A DNA stretch of 64,000 bases from Methylocystis sp. KS32 (GTDB lineage Bacteria > Pseudomonadota > Alphaproteobacteria > Rhizobiales > Beijerinckiaceae): NCBI GenBank assembly GCA_002862095.1, contig PHSQ01000002.1, forward strand, positions 62,001 through 126,000, written 5' to 3'. This document shows, piece by piece, positions 37,303-46,397 of the stretch. Under the pieces are notes generated by a model. The model was given only the letters and a program-made list of their open reading frames with translations. It was not told the DNA's origin and ran no database searches. Numbering within the stretch: the stretch's first letter is position 1; each line of letters opens with the position of its first letter. Made by a program: the position numbers and the translations under genes.

Positions 37303-37634
37303 CGCGCACTCCTGAACTCGATTGCGGGGGCCTTTTACTCGTTATGAGAATAGGTCAACCGCTCTGAAACGCCGCGCCGCGCCCTCCGCTTAATGAGCGA
37401 CCTCGTTATGAACCGACGTCGCTCCATGACATATGCTCGTTAAGAGTATATGTCAAGCGCTTTGCTCTCGAACTTGCTCCGCGTTGCGAGAGAATGCCGA
37501 AACTTAACTGTTCAGTTTTCGGAAACCCAAACACAAACAATATGAATTTTAACCGTCTTGTTTACATTTGTTAAAGGCCGCAAAGCGACCATTTGGCCGC
37601 AAGTCGTTAAATTTCCAAGCGGTTGGGACCAAAA
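37303..37634. other. Divergent nadA / GGDEF-gene control region
   Basis: No gene. The nadA side carries the operator-like sites. The other half, about 37490-37600, is unusually AT-rich for this genome and ends with CTTGTTTACATTTGTTAAAG, a possible promoter region for the GGDEF gene. No terminator is expected here. Confidence 0.5.
37335..37454. promoter_or_regulatory. Three operator-like sites upstream of nadA
   Basis: The core CTCGTTAWGA occurs three times: 37338-37347, 37402-37411 and 37436-37445. Sites one and three also share GAGWATA-N-GTCAA to the right. Site three is a long imperfect palindrome, GACATATGCTC...GAGTATATGTC (37428-37454). The cluster starts 33 bp before nadA. NAD synthesis operons of alphaproteobacteria are known to be controlled by repressors such as NadQ; I could not compare with its published motif. 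Confidence 0.6.
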
Positions 37635-39665
37635 ATGGTGATTCAATTTCGCGATGCCGATAACCAAGTTCATGTAAGAAAATCGTTTTTTTCGAGCTTG
37701 CGTCTTTTGTTGTTAAGGGTGGCCGGTCGGGTGTTGAACGATGATCCGCGCGCCTTCGGCCTTGCGCGGCCCTCCATGTCGATTCTGAATCGCATTCAGC
37801 TCGAACAGGCTGACGCCATCGGCAAGCAAACGCCTTTGATGATGCTGGCGAGTTGCCTGAACGCGGTCGTCTGGATGTCCGTTTCCTTCGGCCAAAGCTG
37901 GTCCGGCCTTGCCCTCGCCTGGGGCGCGACCGCCATCGCGCTGAGCGTTGTCATCGCGGCCCAAACCATGAACGAGGGAAGGGGAGGCTTCGCCGAAGCG
38001 GCTGGGAGCCAAATCAAAAAGATCGCCGTCTACGCGATAGGTTACGGCTTTCTGTGGGGATTGTTTCCGATCTTGTTTCTTGGGTGCGCCGGAGCCAACG
38101 AAAGGCTTATTGTCGTATGCCTATCCAGCGGAATGATGTTTGTCGGCGCGACGGCGTTTTCGGCCGTTCCGGCGGCGATGAACGCCTTTTTGACGCCAAT
38201 CGTGATCGGAACGCTCATCGCCTTGGCCGAGGCGCAAACAAAGGCGTTGGGGCCGCTGGCGACGCTGATCGCCTTTTACGCCGTCGTAATCTCCGCCGCC
38301 AACGCAATCGATTCGGCCATGAGAGCCAGGCGTTGCGCCGCGCTTTTGGAGGTCGAGAGCAACGTCCTCAAGGATGAACTCACGAAGCTTCCGAACCGCA
38401 AGTTTTTTCGTGAGGAGATGGCGCAGGCGCTGGCGCGTCTCGATCGGGCCGGAGAAAGCTTCGCGGTCATGTGCTTCGATCTCGATGGCTTCAAGAAAGT
38501 CAACGACGCCATGGGTCACGCCGCCGGCGACCAGGTGCTGATCGAGGCGTCGCGGCGCTTGAGCCGATGCACCCGAAGCGGGGACGTCTTGGCGCGTTTC
38601 GGAGGCGACGAATTCGCCTTGATCGCCACGGACATCTCAAGCGACGCCCAGGCGAAAGCCGTGGCGGAACGAATAGTCAGAGTGTTCAAGGAGCCTTTTG
38701 TCATCGAGGGAGTCCGCCGCAAGGTCACGATCAGCGTTGGCGTGGCTCTGGCGCCTTCCGACGGGGTGGACGGATTCGCGCTCCTGCGCAACGCCGATAG
38801 CGCGCTCTACGCGGCGAAAAATTCCGGCCGCTGCGATTACGCGATGTTTCGCGAACAATTCGCCTTGGTCGCCGAACGCGCGACACTCGAAATAGAATTC
38901 GAACAAGCCCTGAAGCAAGGTGACGTGGATCTTGTTTTTCAACCATCCGCAAATTTGACCACACTGCGCACAACCGGCTTCCGGGCGACGCTGCGCTGGC
39001 GGCATCCGACCAGGGGCCTCCTGCCTTCGGCGCAGATTGTTCCGATGCTGGAGCGCGGCGGATTGGCGGACATGGCGGGAGCCATTCTTTTCGAAAAAGC
39101 TGTCGCCGCCGCCACTCGCTGGCCTGAGGGTTTACGGCTCTCCTTGCCGGTCTCCCACTTACAATTGCGCGGGACCGGATTTGCCCGGAGCGTGGAGAAA
39201 ATCCTTAACGCCTGGAATTTCGATCCACGGCGGCTCGAAGTGGAGCTGACGCAGGCCAAGCTCATCGTCGAGTCCCTGGAAGCGATGCGCCAGCTTCGCC
39301 TTCTTCGTGGCATGGGCGTCTCGGCGACCTTAATGGATCTGGACGCCGGTTATGGCTCCGTGGTGAATCTGGTCGAACTCCCGCTCACGCGGTTCTGCAT
39401 CGACAAGCGCCTGGTGCAGGAATTAGGGACCGGCTCCCTGTTCTCCTCGGTGGCCCGGATTTCCTGCGAACTCGCACGAGCCTTGCAGCTGGAGATCACG
39501 GCGGAAGGCGTCGAGCGCGAGGATCAATTGGACGCCATCCGCAGACTTGGAGGCAAAGAGGCTCGAGGCCCGATATTTGGAGCGCCGGCGATGGAGAACG
39601 AGTTAACCGATCTGATGAGGGTTCCGCGTCTCGCGCCTCGCATGGAGGCGGCGCCTGCGGCCTGA
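37635..39665 (+). CDS. Membrane diguanylate cyclase with intact GGDEF and degenerate EAL domain
   Basis: A 676-residue protein: about five or six membrane helices (residues 65-225), a GGDEF domain (about 245-405) and an EAL-like domain (about 415-665). The cyclase signature RFGGDEF is intact (322-328), as are [11 protein letters not shown] and the substrate helix NRKFF, so it may make cyclic di-GMP. In the EAL part the catalytic motif reads FRATLRW instead of xEALLRW, the DDFGTGYSS loop reads MDLDAGYGS, and the usual QGY-F is RGPIF, so hydrolysis is unlikely and it may be a sensor. An ATG at 37635 is used; TTG at 37623 is an alternative. Confidence 0.88.
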   Translation: MVIQFRDADNQVHVRKSFFSSLRLLLLRVAGRVLNDDPRAFGLARPSMSILNRIQLEQADAIGKQTPLMMLASCLNAVVWMSVSFGQSWSGLALAWGATAIALSVVIAAQTMNEGRGGFAEAAGSQIKKIAVYAIGYGFLWGLFPILFLGCAGANERLIVVCLSSGMMFVGATAFSAVPAAMNAFLTPIVIGTLIALAEAQTKALGPLATLIAFYAVVISAANAIDSAMRARRCAALLEVESNVLKDELTKLPNRKFFREEMAQALARLDRAGESFAVMCFDLDGFKKVNDAMGHAAGDQVLIEASRRLSRCTRSGDVLARFGGDEFALIATDISSDAQAKAVAERIVRVFKEPFVIEGVRRKVTISVGVALAPSDGVDGFALLRNADSALYAAKNSGRCDYAMFREQFALVAERATLEIEFEQALKQGDVDLVFQPSANLTTLRTTGFRATLRWRHPTRGLLPSAQIVPMLERGGLADMAGAILFEKAVAAATRWPEGLRLSLPVSHLQLRGTGFARSVEKILNAWNFDPRRLEVELTQAKLIVESLEAMRQLRLLRGMGVSATLMDLDAGYGSVVNLVELPLTRFCIDKRLVQELGTGSLFSSVARISCELARALQLEITAEGVEREDQLDAIRRLGGKEARGPIFGAPAMENELTDLMRVPRLAPRMEAAPAA

Positions 39666-39751
39666 GCGCCGAGTCCGCGCTCGACGTGAAGAGAAAAAGC
39701 CGATTTAAAAAAGCCGATTTAACGGCGCGGTGGAAGATGCTATCAGGCCCA

Positions 39752-40702
39752 ATGGCGTCCAACTTTTCCACTGCTTGCTACCCTCACCGTCATTTGCTTG
39801 GCATTGAAGGATTGTCGCGTTTGGACATCCTTTCGCTGCTCGACCTGGCGGAGGATGCGATCGAGGTTTCGCGGCAGGTCGAGAAAAAAAGCTCCAAGCT
39901 TCGCGGGCGGACCCAAATCAACCTGTTCTACGAGGCTTCGACCCGGACCCAGGCGTCTTTCGAGATCGCCGGAAAACGTCTGGGCGCCGATGTCATGAAT
40001 ATGTCGGTTGCCCAGTCTTCCGAAAAAAAGGGCGAGACCCTGCTGGATACCGCGATGACGCTGAACGCGATGCGCCCCGACATCATCGTCGTTCGTCACG
40101 CTCAGGCGGGCGCGGCGCATCTACTCGCCCGCAAAGTCGACTGTTCCGTCGTGAACGCGGGTGACGGAGCGCATGAACACCCGACCCAAGCCTTGCTGGA
40201 CGCCCTGACCATACGCCGCAACAAGGGGCGGATCGAAGGTTTGACCGTGGCTATTTGCGGCGATGTGCTCCACTCTCGCGTCGCGCGCTCCAATTTCCTG
40301 TTGCTCGGAGCGTTAGGCGCGCGCCTTCGAGCTGTCGGACCGTCGACGCTCGCTCCTCGGGGCTTGGAGCGGCTCGGAGTCGAGGTCTTCAACAATATGG
40401 AGCGAGGGATCGAAGGTGCGGACATCGTCATGATGCTCCGGCTCCAGCGCGAGCGGATGAGTGGCTCTCTTGTTCCCAGCTCCCGCGAATATTTCCACTT
40501 TTTCGGCCTGGACGAAGAGAAACTCGCCCGTGCGGCGCCTGGCGCGCTGGTGATGCATCCTGGCCCGATGAACAGGGGCGTCGAGATCGATTCGAAGGTG
40601 GCCGACGGGCCCAACTCCCTGATCCGGGAACAGGTCGAGATGGGGGTGGCCGTCCGCATGGCCGTGCTCGAAGCCCTCGCGCATCATCTTCCAAATGTGT
40701 AA
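39752..40702 (+). CDS. pyrB: Aspartate carbamoyltransferase catalytic chain
   Basis: Forms carbamoyl aspartate in pyrimidine synthesis. The 316-residue protein has [20 protein letters not shown], the carbamoyl phosphate-binding [13 protein letters not shown] (S-T-R-T), [40 protein letters not shown] and the ending RMAVLEALA. The start at ATG 39752 gives the usual length; GTG 39686 and ATG 39737 would add non-conserved Lys-rich residues. No pyrC follows; the next gene is a small membrane protein. Confidence 0.95.
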   Translation: MASNFSTACYPHRHLLGIEGLSRLDILSLLDLAEDAIEVSRQVEKKSSKLRGRTQINLFYEASTRTQASFEIAGKRLGADVMNMSVAQSSEKKGETLLDTAMTLNAMRPDIIVVRHAQAGAAHLLARKVDCSVVNAGDGAHEHPTQALLDALTIRRNKGRIEGLTVAICGDVLHSRVARSNFLLLGALGARLRAVGPSTLAPRGLERLGVEVFNNMERGIEGADIVMMLRLQRERMSGSLVPSSREYFHFFGLDEEKLARAAPGALVMHPGPMNRGVEIDSKVADGPNSLIREQVEMGVAVRMAVLEALAHHLPNV

Positions 40703-40746
40703 TTATGAGGCTCAAGGTCTCGGTTCTCTACCTCAAGGGGTGACCC

Positions 40747-41100
40747 ATGGTTAAGTTCTTCCGGCTGCTTGGCCTGCTGTCGCAGTCGATCTTTTTGCAG
40801 TTCGTCCATCTCGTGGGGCTTGTCGCTTTCCTGGTCGCGGCCGCTTTCGGCTATTTCAGGGTTCCTTCCTGGACCGTGCCCATTCTCGCGGTCGTCTGCG
40901 GCGTCGTCGTGGACAAATATGTCGACGTCACGGATGTGACCGGCTTGCTGGAGAAAGCGTCCAAGGCCAATGAGCGGGGCGGCTTCTTGATACTGGTCTA
41001 CGCCGTCATCACCGTGGTCGGCTATATTGTCGGCGCCTATAGCCGTCACCATCACGAAAAGTCCAAGGCTTCGGCGGCGCCCAAACTCAACAACAAGTAA
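40747..41100 (+). CDS. Hypothetical membrane protein, 117 residues
   Basis: Predicted three-helix membrane protein: helix one about residues 14-36 (LQFVHLVGLVAFLVAAAFGYF), helix two about 42-56 (WTVPILAVVCGVVV), helix three about 80-98 (LILVYAVITVVGYIVGAY), with a short cytoplasmic-like tail rich in His/Lys. AAGGGG precedes the ATG. It lies 44 bp after pyrB and could be co-transcribed; a strong terminator follows. I do not recognise the family. Confidence 0.7.
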   Translation: MVKFFRLLGLLSQSIFLQFVHLVGLVAFLVAAAFGYFRVPSWTVPILAVVCGVVVDKYVDVTDVTGLLEKASKANERGGFLILVYAVITVVGYIVGAYSRHHHEKSKASAAPKLNNK

Positions 41101-41137
41101 AGATAATGTTGGGGTTGGCGGCGTTATGGAAAGGCTT

Positions 41138-41174
41138 GGCGGCTGGCGCCCCGAAGCGCCAGCCGCCGCCTTTT
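41138..41174. terminator. Strong stem-loop between the membrane-protein gene and cysK
   Basis: GGCGGCTGGCGC (41138-41149), loop CCCGAA, GCGCCAGCCGCC (41156-41167), then GCCTTTT. This is a 12-bp perfect GC-rich stem followed by four T on the plus strand. It probably terminates the plus-strand unit and may also serve cysK, which converges. Confidence 0.8.
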
Positions 41175-42153
41175 ACAGCCCTTCGAACAGAGCGGTCGAC
41201 AGATAGCGTTCGGCGAAGGAAGGTATGATGAGAACTATGTTCTTTCCCTCAGCCTCGGGGCGCGCGGCGATTTCCAGCGCCGCCGCGACCGCCGCGCCAG
41301 AAGAGATGCCGACCGGAATACCCTCGATCTTCGCAAGATGGCGGGCGGTTTCGAAAGCGGTCTGATTGCCGATGGTGACGATCTCGTCGATCACGCCGCG
41401 GTCCAGCACCGACGGCACGAAGCCGGCGCCGATGCCTTGGATTTTGTGAGGTCCGGGCGGCCGCCCCGAGAGAACCGCCGAGTCCTCGGGCTCGACGGCG
41501 ACCACGCGCAAACCTGGTTTGCGCGGCTTGAGGGCGCGGCCAACGCCGGTGATCGTGCCGCCCGTACCCACCCCCGAGACGAAATAGTCCACCGCGCCAT
41601 TGGTGTCGTTCCAGATTTCCTCGGCCGTGGCGCGAAAGTGAATATCCGGATTGGCGGGATTCTCGAACTGCTGAGGAATGACCGAGCCGGGGTTTTCCTC
41701 CTTGAGTTCGTTCGCCTTGGCGACGGCGCCCTTCATGCCCTGCGCCGCCGGGGTGAGCACGAGTTCGGCTCCGAGCAGCGCCAACATCTTGCGCCGCTCG
41801 ATGGACATCGACTCCGGCATGACAAGGATGAGTCGATAGCCTCTGGAGGCCGCGACGAAAGCCAGCGCGATTCCGGTATTCCCCGAGGTGGCTTCGATGA
41901 GCACGGTTTTACCCGGCTCGATCTTGCCGGCTTGTTCAAGAGCGTCGACCATGCTGACGCCGATGCGGTCCTTGACGCTCGAAATAGGATTGAAAAACTC
42001 AAGCTTGGCCAGAAGATTGGCCTTGACGCCCTTTTCCCGAGCGAGCCGCTCCAGGCGCACGATCGGGGTGTCGCCTATGGTCTGGGTGATCGAGTCGTAG
42101 ATGCGACCGCGGCCAGGTTTGGCGGGGGGCATATAGATCGGGCTTTGCGACAC
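41173..42153 (-). CDS. cysK: Cysteine synthase A (O-acetylserine sulfhydrylase)
   Basis: PLP enzyme making cysteine from O-acetylserine and sulfide. The 326-residue protein has the PLP-lysine segment [14 protein letters not shown], the substrate loop [10 protein letters not shown], the phosphate loop [16 protein letters not shown] and the C-terminal [16 protein letters not shown] at 42153 is the start, with AGGGAG 8 bases upstream. The neighbouring plus-strand gene across 730 bp is an Rrf2 regulator, a class that often controls cysteine or Fe-S genes. Confidence 0.95.
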   Translation of the reverse strand: MSQSPIYMPPAKPGRGRIYDSITQTIGDTPIVRLERLAREKGVKANLLAKLEFFNPISSVKDRIGVSMVDALEQAGKIEPGKTVLIEATSGNTGIALAFVAASRGYRLILVMPESMSIERRKMLALLGAELVLTPAAQGMKGAVAKANELKEENPGSVIPQQFENPANPDIHFRATAEEIWNDTNGAVDYFVSGVGTGGTITGVGRALKPRKPGLRVVAVEPEDSAVLSGRPPGPHKIQGIGAGFVPSVLDRGVIDEIVTIGNQTAFETARHLAKIEGIPVGISSGAAVAAALEIAARPEAEGKNIVLIIPSFAERYLSTALFEGL

Positions 42154-42884
42154 AGCTTCTTCTCCCTGTTGGATCGCTCCAGTTTAGACTCCTTGGGCGA
42201 TCTTGGCTCATTTCAAACCCTAGACTTGGGCTCCCTGATGGACCCGCCGCCGAGGCGATGGGCACGGAGCGAGACCCTTTGTCGATCCGCTTCGGCAAGG
42301 GCAGGGCGGTCGTGGCTGCGAGACGATGGATCGCGAACCGGGATACGACCTTGCGCAGTGGCGTAACAGACACAAGAGGTCGGCGGAAATCGTCAGGCGG
42401 CCATGTCCGGGAAAACGACACCAAACATGTGGATCAGTGTCGTCCGCCGCTGGGTTGAAGTCCATGACCGCGGGCGTTGTGGCGACCTGCATCGCGCCCC
42501 CTCAAACCGGGTTAGGGAATGCTCGCCCACGACAAGCGATATCTCGACGCAAAAGCCCAAGCCATGCTTTTTGCACCTGCTTCCCAATCGTTAAAATCTT
42601 GGTCGAGAGCGTCCATCGCCGAGTCCGGCCGGCGCCTATTGATTTTGAGAGATTTCTCATCAGTCGAACGATTTCGTTCGACTGATGAGCGCTCTGGCGT
42701 CGGGCTTGGGAACATAGTCTATGATATCTGTAGTTTTTTAACAATAATGACCGAGCCCGCGCACGGCCTTGCGGCGCTATCGGGTTAGGGAATATCTCTC
42801 GCATCTGTAATAACGAACCGTGCTTGGTTGCTCCCTGCAAGCTGGGCCGGCGCATTGTCGGCAGCCGATTAAGAAGGTTACGAA
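42154..42884. other. 730-bp intergenic region with a 16-bp stem hairpin, no confident gene
   Basis: No reading frame here is convincing. Short minus-strand frames exist (42220-42492; 42512-42715) but I recognise neither. The notable structure is the hairpin at 42656-42689. Around it, GATTTCT...GCGCTCTGG echoes one end of the A elements. AT-rich sequence at 42715-42750 (TATGATATCTGTAGTTTTTTAAC) could contain the promoter of the Rrf2 gene. Composition is less GC-rich than neighbouring genes. Confidence 0.5.
42656..42689. repeat. 16-bp perfect stem hairpin, diverged relative of the A element
   Basis: CTCATCAGTCGAACGA, loop TT, TCGTTCGACTGATGAG. The flanks GAGAGATTTCT and GCGCTCTGG match the layout of the third hairpin of A elements (GCGATTTCTTAATCGACCAG ... 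GCGCTCTAG), though the stem sequence differs. Confidence 0.75.
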
Positions 42885-43349
42885 ATGCTGACCAAGAAAG
42901 CCAAATACGGACTCAAGGCTCTGGTCTATCTCGCCGGATTGGCTCCGGGCCAAACCGCGTTGGTCGCCGACATCGCGGGCGCGAACCAAATCCCCAAGAA
43001 ATTTCTCGACGCCATCCTCGGGGAATTGCGCAATGCGGGATTTGTCCACTCGAAAAAAGGGAAGGGCGGCGGCTACACACTCGCGCGGCCGGCGTCGGAA
43101 ATAGGCGTGGGCAATATCATTCGCTCGCTCGATGGCCCCCTGGCGCCGATTCAATGCGCCAGTAAAACGGTTTACCGGCGATGCGACGATTGCGAGGACG
43201 AAGTCCATTGCGCCGTGCGTCTCGTGATGCTGAAAGCGCGGGAGGCGATCGCCGGCATTCTCGATCAAACAACGCTGGAACAGATGCGGGAAATGGCGGA
43301 ACGGGGCGAGAAGGCCGAAAAGCTCGAAGGGGAATTGCGCCTCGTCTGA
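42885..43349 (+). CDS. Rrf2-family transcriptional regulator with four cysteines
   Basis: A 154-residue winged-helix protein starting MLTKKAKYGLKALVYLAGL, with recognition region ANQIPKKFLDAILGELRNAGFV and wing KGKGGGYTLARP. Four Cys at 91, 100, 103 and 109 (QCASK, RRCDDCEDEVHC) lie where IscR/RirA/NsrR bind an Fe-S cluster. The spacing differs from E. coli IscR, so it may be closer to RirA or CymR types. It probably senses iron-sulfur, iron or sulfur status. It is divergent from cysK, a possible target. No isc/suf gene is near. Confidence 0.85.
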   Translation: MLTKKAKYGLKALVYLAGLAPGQTALVADIAGANQIPKKFLDAILGELRNAGFVHSKKGKGGGYTLARPASEIGVGNIIRSLDGPLAPIQCASKTVYRRCDDCEDEVHCAVRLVMLKAREAIAGILDQTTLEQMREMAERGEKAEKLEGELRLV

Positions 43350-43573
43350 AAGGTCTGCCGGAAACCGCCCGGGCTCCGAAACGAGATTAACGGGGTGTGG
43401 CTCCGAGCCGCTTTGCGAGATGATTGCGGGCCAAACATGGCGATCTCGTCGAAATGCTCGATCCGGCGCAACAGGCCGACGAGAACCGTCAGCAAAACCT
43501 CGTCCTCGCTCGTCATCCCCGGAATACGGCCGTTATCAATCTCCTTGACGTGGTCCAGAAAATTCGCCCTCAT
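43265..43573 (-). CDS. Possible small gene antisense to the end of the Rrf2 gene
   Basis: A 102-codon minus frame with GGGGAGG 7 bases before ATG 43573. The first 60 codons show genome-like codon choice (MRANFLDHVKEID, GMTSEDEVLLTVLVGLLRRIEHFDEIA), while the last 28 codons are antisense to the Rrf2 gene. I do not recognise the product. The alternative is a truncated gene or chance frame in the 420-bp gap before pcm. Confidence 0.35.
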   Translation of the reverse strand: MRANFLDHVKEIDNGRIPGMTSEDEVLLTVLVGLLRRIEHFDEIAMFGPQSSRKAARSHTPLISFRSPGGFRQTFQTRRNSPSSFSAFSPRSAISRICSSVV

Positions 43574-43771
43574 CCAAGGGCCTCCCCGTCCAGGCCCGTG
43601 GAATCCCTTGCCCGCCTCAGCGCATTAACAATTCAGGGCTCCGCCCTGCAGGGAAATCGCCGAGGCATGGACATAATTTGCGGCGGAAATTATAAAGCCG
43701 TCACGCTCGCCCGCGGACGAATCGCGGATTTATCAATCTATGAAGAGGCCGGCGGCTTGCCGGGAAACAGA

Positions 43772-44521
43772 ATGGCGCTTGCAGCGACAGACGACGCGGT
43801 GACCACGATTCACAATGCCGCGCCTCCGGCGGCCCAAGAACCAGGGAAGGAAACCGCCGATCTGCGCCGGACAATGGTCGACCGTCAGTTGCGTCCCTAC
43901 GACGTGGTCGATTTGCCTGTGCTCAACCGCTTTCTGGAAGTGCCGCGCGAAATATTCCTTCCGTCCTCGCTTGCGGCCCTGGCCTATTCGGATCTGGCCA
44001 TCCCCGCCAAAGCTGCGTCGGGGGCGGGTTCGCGCGCGCTTCCCGCGCCTCTTGTTCTCGCGCGTTTTCTTCAAAGCGCTGAAATTCAGCCAAATTATCG
44101 GGTTCTGGAGATCGCGGGAGGAGCGGGTTATTCGGCGGCGCTGCTGTCTGGATTGGCGGCCGAAGTGACCACCCTGGAGAGCGATAAGGAACTCGCCGCC
44201 GAGGCGCGAGAAAACCTCACGAGGATCGGCGCATCGAACGTCCGGGTGGAGTGCGGCCCATTGGAGAAGGGGGCGCCAGGCGGGGCGCCTTTCGACGTAA
44301 TCTTGATCCAGGGGGCCGTCGAGGCCAAGCTCGACGAGCTTTTGCGGCAACTCACGCCGAATGGCCATCTTCTTGCATTCATGCGTCTCAACGACGGCAG
44401 CGGAATGAAAGTCGTCAGATTCGAGCGCTCCGAGGGAAAGCCGTCGGGGGTGCGTCCGTTGTTCGACGCGACGGCGCCGGGCTTGCCGGCGTTCGCGAAG
44501 GAGCCGACATTCGTGTTCTGA
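43772..44521 (+). CDS. Protein-L-isoaspartate O-methyltransferase family protein
   Basis: A 249-residue SAM-dependent methyltransferase of the PCMT family. Features: ADLRRTMVDRQLRPYDVVD, VPREIFLPSSLAALAYSDLAIP, the SAM motif VLEIAGGAGYSAALLSGLAAEVTTLE, and FDVILIQGAVE. Normally the SAM motif is GTGSGY; AGGAGY is a common divergence in Hyphomicrobiales copies upstream of tolC, and these may not repair isoaspartate. GGGAAA precedes the ATG at 43772; the frame is open upstream without similarity. tolC follows. Confidence 0.85.
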   Translation: MALAATDDAVTTIHNAAPPAAQEPGKETADLRRTMVDRQLRPYDVVDLPVLNRFLEVPREIFLPSSLAALAYSDLAIPAKAASGAGSRALPAPLVLARFLQSAEIQPNYRVLEIAGGAGYSAALLSGLAAEVTTLESDKELAAEARENLTRIGASNVRVECGPLEKGAPGGAPFDVILIQGAVEAKLDELLRQLTPNGHLLAFMRLNDGSGMKVVRFERSEGKPSGVRPLFDATAPGLPAFAKEPTFVF

Positions 44522-44755
44522 CTTATTCCGCGCGCCTCGCCGCGGAAAAAAGCCCCATCGTGCGGCTCAGTCGCCTCATAGCGACAGAGGCCCTGTAACG
44601 CGTTGCGTGAATTGCGTTTGATTTTGTCGGCGCCGCCGGGGACATGTCGGGGGCGGAGCGAAGTCGTGATTTTTCGCGAGCGCTTGGCGCGTTTTGGTCC
44701 TGCGTCCGCTTAATGCGGGCGATTGCCTCGAGTTGTTGCTTTATCTGGGTTTGCG

Positions 44756-46234
44756 ATGCACGGGCTTGCCAAAAATTCGCTTTTGCATCGGCGCCATGCG
44801 GCCCAGGGCTTAGCATTGGGGATAGCGCGCGCGGCGGGATTCGTTAATCTGGTCTTGATCTTCGCCGGGGGCGGAGCGGGCGTCAGCGCTCGCGCCGAAA
44901 CCATGGATTCAGCGCTCGCGCGCGCCTATGACGGTAATCCAGACCTCAATCAAAGTCGCGCCACCGTGCGCGCCCGCGACGAGGACACGCCAAAGGCTCT
45001 CGCGGGCATGCGGCCCAAAGCCAGCATTTCGGCGAATGCGGGACCGGAATATTCGTCGGTGCGCATTCCCGCCGGCCGCTCCACGACGACTGGCCAGCGC
45101 CAGTATTATTCGGACCAGTTCCTCGGCGCGCCGCGCGCGGCGAGCGTGAACGTCTCGCAGACGATATTCGACGGCGGGCGCACCGCTAATTCCGTCAGAC
45201 AGGCCGAGTCGTCCGTGCTTTCCGCGCGGGCCTCCCTGTCGCAAACGGAGCAAAGCGTGCTGCAAAACGCCGCCACCAATTACATGAATGTGTTGAGGGA
45301 CACGGCGATCCTCGCGCTTCGAAAGAGCAATGTCACGGTCCTGGCGCAGCAGTTGCGCTTGACCAAGGACCGTTTCGACGTCGGCGAAGTGACGCGGACC
45401 GACGTGGCTCAGGCGGAAGCCTCCCTCGCGCAAGCGCATTCTGACGTCTTTGCCGCCGAAGGACTGTTGAAAATCAGCATTGCGAGCTATCGGCAGGTCG
45501 TCGGCGTCGAGCCCAAGCGGCTCGAACCCGCCCAAACCGTCGAGAAGCTGCTGCCAAAGTCGCTCAATGAGGCGATATCGATCGCGCTGATCGAGAATCC
45601 GGCGAATGTCTCGGCTCAACATCAAGTCGACGTCGCCACGCTTGCCGTCAAGGTCGCTGAAAGCGCGCTGACGCCGACCGTTTCGGTGAATGCGCAGGTC
45701 GGACCCTCATACGATTCCTTCCTCGGCTTTCCCGGCTCGCGGCAGTTTTCGGCGCAAGCAACCGGACAACTGAATATCCCGCTTTACCAAGGCGGGTCCG
45801 AATACGCCTCGATTCGTCAAGCCAAGGAGCAATTAGGACAGGCGAGACTTTCCGCGGATTTGCAACGCGACAATATTCGGGTCAGCGTCATTACCGCTTT
45901 GGCGCAGCTCGATACGGCGAGAGCCTCCATCATCTCGAATCAAGCGACCGTGAAGGCGGCGGAAATCGCGCTCCTGGGCGTGCGCCAGGAAGCCAACGTC
46001 GGTCAGCGCACGACGTTAGACGTCTTGAACGCCCAGCTCGCCCTGCTCAACGCGCGAGTCAATGTCGTGGTTGCTCAACGCGATAGGGTCGTTGCGTCAT
46101 ATGCGGCGCTCGCGGCCATTGGCAGACTCTCCGCGCAGCAGTTGAATCTGGATGTGGCGCAATATGATCCATCGGTCCACTTCAATCAGGTCAGGGAACA
46201 ATGGTTCGGCGTCGACACTCCCGACGGAAGATGA
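44756..46234 (+). CDS. tolC: TolC-family outer-membrane channel protein
   Basis: Trimeric outer-membrane export duct for type I secretion and RND efflux. The 492-residue protein has an N-terminal signal peptide ending SARA, then the duplicated OEP repeat: LARAYDGNPDLNQSRATVRARDE, YYSDQFLGAP, VSQTIFDGGRTANSVRQAES in the first half and NPANVSAQHQVDVATLAVK, LNIPLYQGGSEYASIRQAKE, TTLDVLNAQLALLNARVN in the second. The ATG at 44756 is used, with TTG 44723 as alternative. popZ follows downstream after 163 bp. Confidence 0.93.
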   Translation: MHGLAKNSLLHRRHAAQGLALGIARAAGFVNLVLIFAGGGAGVSARAETMDSALARAYDGNPDLNQSRATVRARDEDTPKALAGMRPKASISANAGPEYSSVRIPAGRSTTTGQRQYYSDQFLGAPRAASVNVSQTIFDGGRTANSVRQAESSVLSARASLSQTEQSVLQNAATNYMNVLRDTAILALRKSNVTVLAQQLRLTKDRFDVGEVTRTDVAQAEASLAQAHSDVFAAEGLLKISIASYRQVVGVEPKRLEPAQTVEKLLPKSLNEAISIALIENPANVSAQHQVDVATLAVKVAESALTPTVSVNAQVGPSYDSFLGFPGSRQFSAQATGQLNIPLYQGGSEYASIRQAKEQLGQARLSADLQRDNIRVSVITALAQLDTARASIISNQATVKAAEIALLGVRQEANVGQRTTLDVLNAQLALLNARVNVVVAQRDRVVASYAALAAIGRLSAQQLNLDVAQYDPSVHFNQVREQWFGVDTPDGR

Positions 46235-46397
46235 GGGATCATGATTCTGTTCGCGCCGCGTGACAGGCGAAGGCAAAAGGTGTGGACTTCGCCAAAGCGA
46301 GGTTGATTCGCACCGCGCCCAAGGCCACAGGATAGTTGATTTGAGTTTCCTGTCCGGGCTCCTCCGGACGCCATAATACAGAAAAGAAACACGCCCT

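Noticed and set aside
42154..42240. SAM-type riboswitch upstream of cysK
   Set aside because: No conserved riboswitch core was recognised; only a ribosome-binding site and a GTG start are evident.
42220..42492. 90-codon minus-strand frame upstream of cysK
   Set aside because: Low-complexity C-terminus, no recognisable family and no clear ribosome-binding site; left as part of an unexplained intergenic region.
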